Source of the DNA: Crocinitomicaceae bacterium
GTDB lineage: Bacteria; Bacteroidota; Bacteroidia; Flavobacteriales_D; Crocinitomicaceae
Length of the DNA stretch: 50,891 nucleotides
Assembly: GCA_023262855.1 (NCBI GenBank)
Contig: JALQYQ010000061.1
Span: forward strand, 1-50,891
Direction of reading: 5' to 3'
The notes under the pieces were generated by a model. The model was not told where the DNA came from and searched no databases. It was given only the letters and a program-made list of their open reading frames with translations. This document shows positions 16,801-25,200 of this stretch, piece by piece (the stretch's first letter is position 1; the number at the start of each line of letters is the position of its first letter). A program made the position numbers and the translations under genes.

Positions 16801-18498
16801 AATATCTTCGGTGGTTTGACCATTTGTCCATGAATAAGTGAACGGTGTTGCAACATCGTAAGCAGTTGAAACGATTGTAACATTAGCTGCACCAGTATTA
16901 CCTCCATAACAAAGAACATTCGTTTGAGTATGTGAAATACTTTGTGGTTTTGCAATCATTTTGAATTTAGCCTTCGTATATTCTTGAAAACCTTCCAATA
17001 ACCATGTGTTATCGTACCAATCATATTCAATATCTGCAATTGGAAGACTGTATTCCCAAACTGGATCAGACAAACCGATATCTGTTAAGTCAAAATTAAT
17101 AGCAGGTGACGCAACTGCTGGTATTGTAAACGCAGGTGTACAAGCTGTGTAAGTACACCAGCACCAAGGGCAAGACCATGAAGGACAAGGATAAGGTATT
17201 GGAATACAAATTTCCGGAATGTGAATTTCAGGTGTAATCTCAATCGCTGGAATCGAAAGGCTAAATGAAATTGCAGACATATCTAAATGCAATGCCACAG
17301 AGTCATAGGTATGATTCCTAAACAATCCATCAATTCTATACGTTGGAGTAATTTCAATTTCATTAAAATAGCAAGGATATTTGTAATCTATTTTTCCTCC
17401 AATCTGAACATTGATAATCGCCGAGGTTCCGGAAGAAGTAATCGTACCACCTGGATCATAAGCAACATAATCAACAGCAACCGGAAAATCAAAACGACCA
17501 TATACTTTTGGTTTGAAATCAAAACACTGCTTATTATGAAAATCTAAATTTAGAAATGCACCAAAGAATGTCCATTCAACTGTTGCGTCAGCTACACCCA
17601 AAGGAATTGATTCTGATCCATCCAAATATTCTAAAACTGGACCTACAGGTGCTGGTAAGTGACCTAACAAATCAAAAATATTCAAGGATAATTTTATGTA
17701 TGCAGAATCTGGATCTTCACCACCTCCACAGGCATACAAGTCTGTTCCATCATTGCCATCTTGAGTATAAACGTGCGGCATGTCCAAAATACCTTCAAAC
17801 CCCCATTCTCCCAGAGGATCATTAGGAATAATTGAAGTACTTAACGGAAAAATATTATACGAATAAGCAGGAGTTCCTCCATTCAAACTAAAAAATGAAA
17901 TGTTGTTTTCATTCACAGTTAGGATGTTTACGTTTTGCATCCCCGTATTGAAAGAAGGAATGATTGGAAACGTGACACATCCAAATGCGCATAATGTAGT
18001 GGAAAGCCCTGCCCCCATCTCAAAATACAAATCTAATGTTGCTTCTCCAGCGTTTGGATATGCTGTCTCCAAACTAGCACCACTTTGCAATGTGTAATCT
18101 GTAGTTATAGTTACGTTATCCCCAGGATCATATGTTAGATCTTGGTTCATTGTTAAATCAACATCAATTGGATAATCGACTTCTACCTCACCAGTAGTAA
18201 AATCGTGAATGGAAAATTTTGAACCTATAGTACCAGAAAAGTTACCATTCATGGCAAAACCAAAATCGTAACCCAAAATGTTGGTAATTGCGTTAAATCC
18301 AAAACTTTCATTCCATCCAGTCTCAAAAAGAGTTACATCCATGTTAATTGAAACCGGATCCCAAGAAGGACCCCACATATTTTGAGGACCTGATGAAAAA
18401 GGTACATTTTGTGTTACGGTTTGTGTCTGAGCTTGAATGAAGCCGCTGCAGAAAACAACGAACACAAACAAATAGTTGCCAAGCTTATTTGTGTTCAT
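13885..18498 (-). CDS. Giant SprB-repeat surface protein with unique N-terminal domain and type B C-terminal domain
   Basis: A 1537-residue secreted protein. The signal peptide (MNTNKLGNYLFVFVVFCSGFIQAQ) is followed by a region of about 490 residues without recognisable family, rich in beta-strand patterns and holding a Cys/Trp/Pro cluster near residues 430-453. Twelve SprB repeats of about 77 residues follow (14161-16957), then a 91-residue gliding-type C-terminal domain (ITPNGDNYNDTWILEN, VKIFNKWGNEIY, LPSEVYYYIIKL, GTITIIR). The ATG at 18498 lies 14 bases inside the preceding gene, and the next gene begins two bases after the stop. Probable role: cell-surface adhesin exported by T9SS with the PorP/SprF protein encoded downstream. 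Confidence 0.92.
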   Translation of the reverse strand: MNTNKLGNYLFVFVVFCSGFIQAQTQTVTQNVPFSSGPQNMWGPSWDPVSINMDVTLFETGWNESFGFNAITNILGYDFGFAMNGNFSGTIGSKFSIHDFTTGEVEVDYPIDVDLTMNQDLTYDPGDNVTITTDYTLQSGASLETAYPNAGEATLDLYFEMGAGLSTTLCAFGCVTFPIIPSFNTGMQNVNILTVNENNISFFSLNGGTPAYSYNIFPLSTSIIPNDPLGEWGFEGILDMPHVYTQDGNDGTDLYACGGGEDPDSAYIKLSLNIFDLLGHLPAPVGPVLEYLDGSESIPLGVADATVEWTFFGAFLNLDFHNKQCFDFKPKVYGRFDFPVAVDYVAYDPGGTITSSGTSAIINVQIGGKIDYKYPCYFNEIEITPTYRIDGLFRNHTYDSVALHLDMSAISFSLSIPAIEITPEIHIPEICIPIPYPCPSWSCPWCWCTYTACTPAFTIPAVASPAINFDLTDIGLSDPVWEYSLPIADIEYDWYDNTWLLEGFQEYTKAKFKMIAKPQSISHTQTNVLCYGGNTGAANVTIVSTAYDVATPFTYSWTNGQTTEDISSLTAGDYELSVYDAHGCQLFTGVTITEPAQALSISSVVTDKSCNGGINNGAIDITVTGGTGGYSYAWSTGATSQDVSGLGVGTYSVAVTDANGCSVSSSFTINQPLVLGQTAAITNVNCNAGSNGAISVNTFGGVLPYSYTWSNGQTSEDLSTIGAGSYTLTLTDANSCVSSQTYVVTQPASPLSLTISGTDVSCKGGSNGAINLTTSGGTAPYAYQWSSSAGVVLPYTTEDLTGIVSGTYFVNVTDSKGCTAQSNQLINQPLQSLSSNPTLVNINCFGQATGSINPGIFGGTPGYIYSWSNGAATAVITNVIAGNYSLQVTDLNSCTSTFNYTLTQPAAPLNLALTGIDVKCFGENTGSIQSTVTGGTAPYSYLWSNGATSSNINSLVANNYSLTVTDSKGCTITASQLISQPAAPLALSSVISPVACYGNSTGSVNLTVTGGTLPYNYQWSNSSSLVLNTFTQDITGQSADSYTVLVTDGNSCQSTLISTITQPNAPISLSGIVNDVNCYALNDGGIDLTVTGGTSPYSYSWTNSAISQDLTSIVAGSYTVTVTDFNLCTSSATFNVLQPNAALTASLNPTDVLCNGDATGSVLSTVTGGTLPYSYTWSNGVTSPNLNLVVADVYTLSIVDAQGCTAFTGTVVNEPLPLVLTPTVTDASCFGGADGQIVLSVNGGEQPYYFSWGNQNEILLNNASETIANVPAANYFIRIKDKNNCILEQTITVGQPAMQTAVYSVVDVLCNGDSTGLVDVTYSGGTPPFTTVWNDGQTTEDAINLPAGYYYFLGTDAQGCEVRDTMVVEQPAQIDLTYELTPVSCIDQSDAAINISPYGGNAPYDYAWSNGQISQNASQLIPGFYTLIITDANACVQSFNFEIQINEEECLGVPNTITPNGDNYNDTWILENIELYSNAVVKIFNKWGNEIYSSSEVYVPWDGTDNGNPLPSEVYYYIIKLNNPENNQYTGTITIIR
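14161..16957 (-). repeat. Twelve tandem SprB repeats (coding), second array
   Basis: Twelve units of about 77-78 codons share the signposts of the array at 10988-13771. The last unit (Cys-Ile-Asp-Gln start) and the one before it resemble the same-numbered units of the neighbouring protein more than their own neighbours, which suggests the pair arose by gene duplication. Confidence 0.85.
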
Positions 18499-19036
18499 TT
18501 GAAATTGGTTTTAAGTTGATTGATTGAATAGATTTCAAAATTTCGCTATCTACAAGCGCTTCAACAGCCTTCGGATAAGTTATAGCTAACCACAAGGTTC
18601 GATTTAAATCTCCTGCATAAACAAAATAGCGAACATAGTCTTTTCCACTTAAGACAAATGTTGATTTATAAATTAATCCTTTGGTGCCATTGTCTGCTTC
18701 AAAATTTCTCTTTTCAAGCAAAACCAATTGGTTTGATCGAAAGAAATCTTCAGTCATCCCTTTTTCAATATTGATGAAATTGGTATTCTCAAGCATCGAC
18801 ATAATGATTGCGGCACCGGCTTGATAATGAATGTATCCATTGAATCGATCGGACACAACAAATCCTTCTGGCGGAGTGATCATTTTAATGTCCGCTAAAA
18901 CTTGCTTTGGAATTACAACCTCAGCAGAATCGTCAATTGTCTCTTGGGTTTTTATTGAATCCGTTTGAGCGTAAACAGCTGAACTCAAGCAAAATACGGA
19001 TATCAAAAAGACGTTGTGGAGTGGGCTTTTAAACAT
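18485..19036 (-). CDS. Small secreted protein heading the SprB-repeat operon
   Basis: 183 residues from the ATG at 19036; a TTG one codon earlier is not needed. It has a signal peptide (MFKSPLHNVFLISVFCLSSAVYA), then a compact alpha/beta-looking domain (MITPPEGFVVSDRFNGYIHYQ, TKGLIYKSTFVLSGKDYVRY, LNRTLWLAITYPK). I do not recognise a family. The layout is loosely reminiscent of PsbP/Mog1-like folds, which is only an impression. It overlaps the giant SprB-repeat gene by 14 bases and is the first gene of the five-gene unit, so a chaperone or assembly role for the cargo is possible but unproven. Confidence 0.82.
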   Translation of the reverse strand: MFKSPLHNVFLISVFCLSSAVYAQTDSIKTQETIDDSAEVVIPKQVLADIKMITPPEGFVVSDRFNGYIHYQAGAAIIMSMLENTNFINIEKGMTEDFFRSNQLVLLEKRNFEADNGTKGLIYKSTFVLSGKDYVRYFVYAGDLNRTLWLAITYPKAVEALVDSEILKSIQSINLKPISNEHK

Positions 19037-19069
19037 CAAAATCAGTGAAAGTTAGAATTAAATAGCAGA

Positions 19070-19077
19070 CAAATGTA
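19070..19077 (-). promoter_or_regulatory. Promoter of the five-gene T9SS cargo unit
   Basis: The minus strand reads TACATTTG (TAnnTTTG), 33 bases before the ATG at 19036. No clear -33 TTG is seen. It is the only consensus box between the divergent surface-protein genes that reads toward the operon. Confidence 0.5.
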
Positions 19078-19162
19078 AACTAATTTTCATAAAACTTCGC
19101 ATAAATTTTTTGTGAATTTTTAATTAATTTTAACATAAAGTCGAATATTCTACACATTTTTT

Positions 19163-19175
19163 TTAATATTTGCAC
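19163..19175 (+). promoter_or_regulatory. Possible promoter of the giant RCC1/Ig-repeat gene
   Basis: The sequence TTTAATATTTGCA holds TA and TTTG as in TAnnTTTG, but with three bases between them instead of two. The leader to the ATG at 19213 would be about 35 bases. It is a weak match, kept because it is the best in the divergent gap. Confidence 0.3.
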
Positions 19176-19212
19176 AGAATTGAAACCATTTATTCCACTT
19201 ACGTCAATCGAC

Positions 19213-22200
19213 ATGAAAACCAATTTTTTTCTCACTTTTTTTAGTGTATTAATAAGCCTATTCTCATTTTCAGCAAACAGATATTGGGTTGGAGGAACCG
19301 GAAACTGGTCCGATGTAAATCATTGGTCAACAGCTTCAAATGGTGCTCCTGGTGCATCTGTTCCAACCGTTGCAGACAATGCCATTTTTGATTTAAACTC
19401 TGGACTTACTTCTATTGCTACAACCGTCACTTTGGATGTTGCATTGAGTGTTTCGGATTTTGATTTTGCAACCGTACCCAATGCCTTTACAATTTCATCA
19501 GTTTTAACATCAATTGAAATACGCGGGTCACTTCTATCAAATGGGTTGGCTTCGATTTTATATACGGGTGATATTGTGATGACTTCAGCTTCTCCTACTT
19601 CTAATTTGTTATCCAATGGTCAAATATGGAACAATAATTTCGTAATTGATGGTTTAACGAGCGCGGATGGAGTAACTCTGAGTGACGACTTCATGACGTT
19701 AAAAGGTATTTCCAATTCCACTGGAAAATTCATATCAAATGGCTTTAATATTGAATGCAACAACTTCACATCTATACTTGGTGGAGGAAGAACAATCAAC
19801 CTTTCTTCGAGTATCGTTACAATTAATGGTACGAATTGGAATTTAGTAAACGGTACAATTCCTTTACCATTAGTTTGGTCGGCACCAGATTCATTAATTT
19901 TCACCAATTTAACAACTAACAATTTCTCTGGCGGAAATCAAGTGTATAATATCATTTCTTCTGCCGGGAGCACTTTTGTTTTGAATGGATCCAATTCATT
20001 TACAAATCTCATTTTACCTCAATCTAGCACCTTGGAATTAGCAAATAACAGTTCCAATGTATTCACAAATTTGAACATTAATGGAACTTGTACGTCACCT
20101 TTCACTATTGAAACAACAGATAATGCTCTGCTAAATGCAAGCATTGAAGTAACAGGTTCACCCACATGGAATGCCCAAGGTCTTTCAATAACAAATACCA
20201 ATGCTACTGGTTCGACGGTTTATGAAGTAGCAATTTCAACTGTTACAGATGGGATTGGTTGGACATATTCCGGAGCAAATTTTTACTGGATTGGAAATGG
20301 TGGAGATTGGAATGATGTAAATCATTGGTCAAATTCCTCTGGTGGTCCAGTTTCAGGTTGTATTCCAACAGTTTTAGACTCAGTATTTTTTGACAACTTA
20401 TCATTTTCATTGGCAAATCAAACTGTTTTAGTTGATGATACTGCGTTTTTCAAGTCGATGGATTGGACAGGAATAGTTGGATCTCAAAATTTAGCACTGG
20501 ATTCGAATATTATTGCTCATGGTGATGTAACACTTAATTCCAATCTAACAGTATACAGAAATATTGTTGGTAGTGGTATTCAGTTTGAAAGAGCTGCACA
20601 AATTGTTATAAATGCTGCTTCGATGGATTGCAACGTGTTGGTCTCGACGAATACAAATACTGCAATCGTTGAATTAATGGACAACCTCAGCATGAGCGAT
20701 TCCTCAAGTATTTTGTTGTTCAATGGTGGATTTAAAACAAACAATAATGATGTAGCCGTTGGTTCACTCATTTCAATAAATAACCCAAGCACAGCAACTG
20801 ATGGAAGAAGCCTCAATTTAGGAGCGTCTCAAGTAATTCTTAAACAAAAATTCAGTACTCAAGGTGATACAAGTCTTGTTTTTTCAGGTGCTTCATCTGA
20901 AATAATAATTGGCGACACAATTGGATATGGAAATGATTTATTGACTGAAGGATTGGTATTTAACAAAGTAATTCTTGATTTTGAACCATTGAAAATTGGA
21001 ACCTTTGTTTTACAACAAAAAATAACCGGTTCTAATACTTTTAATCACTTGGAAATCAAACCTGGTTCACACGTTTTCTTTGATTCATCTGGTACACAAA
21101 ACATTGTAGATAGCTTAATTATTCGTGGAAATTGCAAAGATTCTATAAATATCTACAGTACAGATACCATTTCAACAATAAATCAAGCAAATTTATCAAT
21201 CCTAGCAGCAACAGATGTTATTTCTGAATGTCTTAACTTTCAGGGTATAAACGCTTCTGGAACGTCATTTACAACACTGTTTTCTACGAACAAAGGATCT
21301 AATACGAATATCACTTTTTCTTCAACGCCTGCAGTAACAGCGAATTTCACTGCAAATGGACCTTATTGTTTTGGAGATACAACACTATTCACAAATACCT
21401 CAACTGCCATTTCAGGCAATACAAATGACATAACATCTATATGGTATTTTAATGATGGTACTACAGGTTATTATGCAAATCCACCTTCAGACAGTACGTG
21501 GATAACTTATGTAGCAGACACCAATGCACATGTTTTTTCGGGTGGAGGAACATTTAATGTTACTTTAATCTCTACTTACACAAATTTTTGTGCAGACACC
21601 TCAACACAAGCAATCACTATTTATCGCCCTGAATTATTTATGAATACAGACGATATCGATAAATCTATTTGTGCAGGAGATAGCGTAACATTTGAAGCTG
21701 GAAGTTCTTTAACGAATGTCAATTTTGAATTTTTCTTAAATGGTGTTTCATTGAACACACCTTCAGTGAATGATACTTTGTATGTTACTGCAAGTTTAAA
21801 TGACAATGATTCAATAAGTGTTGTTGGTTATCAAGGTGGATGTCCAAGTGATTCCATTCCTCATTTTATATTCAATGTGAATCCTTTACCAACGTTTTCG
21901 TGGACAGTTAGTGATATAGATACTTCAATTTGTGCTGGGCAATTGGTAACTTTTGATGCTACATCATTGGATTTAACGAATCTTTATCGTTACAGAATCA
22001 ACAATGCAAACGTAACTGGCTTTACACTTCCTGGACTTTATTCAACGAGTGCACTTTTGGACAACGATCAAGTTTCCCTAGTAGCTAAAACCTCCTTTGG
22101 TTGTTTGGATACTATTTCTATGACTTTTAATGTTGATCCTCTGCCAACAACCTCTTTGAGTGCAAGTAGTGTTGGATCCATTATTTGTCAAAATCAATCT

Positions 22201-25200
22201 ATTACTTACACTGCATCAGGGGCAGATACCTATGAGTTTTTTGTAAATAATGTTTCTCAACAAGGTCCTTCAGCAACTGCTACTTGGACAACATCTTCTT
22301 TAACTGGAACAGATACCGTTAGTGTTGTTGGTTATAATACCATTGGTGGTTGTGCATTAAAGGCGCCTCAAAAATATACATACACTGTTCTTCCATTACC
22401 TTCGGTTAGTTTAACTGATACTGATGCAGATAATACAGTATGTTCAATTGATAATGTAACCTTTACTGCAAGTGGAGCTAGTCAATACAGCTACTATATT
22501 AACGGAACGCTTGTTTCTGGACCAACAGCATCAAACACTTTTTCAACTACCCTTGTTAACAATGATGCGGTTCATGTTGTAGGTAGTTTTGGTGGATGTA
22601 CCAATTCTACAGCACCAACAGTTTTCACGGTGAACACATCTCCAACGACATCACTTTCAAGTTCTGATACTGATAATTCCATTTGTTTGAACAGTTCGGT
22701 TCTTTTCACTGCATCCGGCGCAACAACATATCAGTTTTTTGTAAATGGGACAAGTCAAGGAGCACCAAGTACTACACCAACGTTCACTACAACTTCATTA
22801 ACAAATGGTCAAACAGTTTTGGTGAATGGTGTGAGTAACGGTTGTTCAGTATCAAGTCAATTAACATTTGCTGTATTGCCATTACCTTCAATTAATTTGT
22901 TCTCAAATGACCCTGACAATACCATTTGTGCAGGTGATCCTATCACTTTAACTGCTGCAAACGGTACAAATTATCAATTATACGTTAATGGAACTGCTCA
23001 AGGTGTCCCTCAAGTGAGTCCAACCTTTGTCAATCCAAGTTTAATCGCAGGATCAAACTCTGTCTATGTTATTGGGACCGGAACAAATGGATGCCAAGCT
23101 TCAAGTCCGAACATTACGGTTACACAAAATGCATTACCAACAATGACGTTAACCAGTTCGGATGCAGATAATGTAATATGTTCTGGTCAATCAATTACTT
23201 TCACAGGGTCAGGTAGTTCAAGCTATCAATTCTCAGTTAACGGAGTTCCGCAAGGAAGTTATTCTGCGACACCAACATTTACAACTAGCGGATTAACGAA
23301 CGGTCAAAGTGTGACAGTTAGCGGGTCAACTCTGGGTTGTATTTCTGTTTCCTCTCCAATAACAACAACTGTAAATGCAATTCCTGCAACTTTATTAACG
23401 AACAATGATGGGAACAATGTTTTTTGTTCAGACCAACTAGTAACATTTACTGCCTCAGGAGCAACTAATTATGAATTTTTTGTAAATGGTGTCTCTCAAG
23501 GGATTAGTTCACCTACAAACACATTAACTTCATCAGGAATGGGGATTGGTGCGAATACGGTTACCGTAGTTGGTAATTCGAACAACTGTACAAGTTCTGC
23601 AACTAATAACGTTACAATTAATCCACTTCCAACAGCGGGTATCACTTCATCCGACAATGACAACCTAATTTGTAGTGGTACTTCCGTAATTTACACAGCG
23701 ACTGGTGGAAATCAATATCAATTCTTTTTAAATGGAACTCCGCAAGGTACAATCGGAATATCAAATACTTATAGTTCAACAAGTTTATCGAATGGAGATG
23801 TAATTTCAGTTAATGTAGTTTCAGGAGCTGGATGCTTTAGCAGCACGAATATCGCACCAATTACAGTTAATCTAACTCCAACTGTTCTACTAACAAGCTC
23901 CGATGCAGATCAAGTTATCTGCCAAAATGATAACGTTACCTTTAATTTTTCCGGAGCAACAACGTATGAATATTTCATCAATGGCGTTTCACAAGGTTTA
24001 CCATCAGCTGCTACCTCTTTTTCATCAAATTCACTTGCCAACGGAAGTGCAATTCAAGTAGTAGGTAATACAAACGGATGTTTCGATAATTCTCCAATTT
24101 TAAGTTTTACAGTTTATGGTCCTCCAGCAATAACACTAATAAACAACGGAGACAATGTTGTTTGTACTAACGAAGCTGTTGATCTTACAGCAATGGGTGG
24201 TATCAACTATCAATATTTAGTAAATGGAATTCCTGTAACAGGTTTTACTCCAACATCAACATATAATGGTACAGTTAATAATGGTGATATCGTAACTGTT
24301 GTTGGGGAAGCCAATGGATGTACAATGCTTTCAACACAATCTATTTCTTTTACGGTAAACACCTATCCTTCTATTTCAAGTACATCATCAGATCTTGACA
24401 ATATCATTTGTTTGAATGATGCAGTTACATTTAGTAGTTCTAATGCTGCAACATATGAATTCAGTATTAATGGAAACGTGCAACAATCAGGAGTACTAAA
24501 TTCCTATACAACAACTGAATTAGAAAATGGTGATATTGTAAGTATAGTTGGTTACAACGGAGATTGCCAATCAATTCCTAACAATTATACATTTACTGTT
24601 AATTCAATGAATTTAGGGTTAAACGTTTCACCTTCAAGTTTGATTTGTGAAGGAACCAATCTTACATTTACTGCTACTGGAGCTGATCAATACGAGTTCT
24701 TTTTAAATGGAAGCTCTCAAGGTGCAATTTCTGGAACTTCCACTTTTAGCAGCAGTACTTTAAATGACAATGACCAAATTACGTTTACGGCCTATTCAAA
24801 TTCAACATTGTGCACGCAAGAATTAAATGATTACATTTTGATCAATAGCATGTCTGAACCAACTATCACTTCTGTTGGTGGTCCAAATTTTTGTGAAGGT
24901 GATTCTGTAATTTTATCAAGTAATCAAGCTTATGGTAACCAATGGTATTTGAATGGTAATCCAATTTCAGGAGCAACAGAAAACACTTTCGTGGCTTATG
25001 CAACGGGAGATTATAGTCTAGAATCAACATTAGGTGGTAATGGACAAGTTTGGTCCTTTGGATGGAATGCAACAGGAACTTTTGGTGATGGAACAAATTT
25101 CAATAATGCTAATCCAACTCAAGCTTTGTCATCCGTTTCATTTGATCAATTGTCAAGCGGTTCAAATTATGTACTAGGAGTAACTACCTCAAATGACGTT

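Noticed and set aside
10988..16957. Tandem repeats considered as CRISPR or DNA-level satellite
   Set aside because: The units are coding, about 230 bases long and diverged at the DNA level while keeping a protein pattern (SprB repeats).
13885..18498. Long open frames on the opposite strand within the SprB-repeat and Ig-repeat genes
   Set aside because: They are shadows of low-complexity, strongly biased coding repeats. They lack start context and family similarity, and the sense frames are clearly the real genes.
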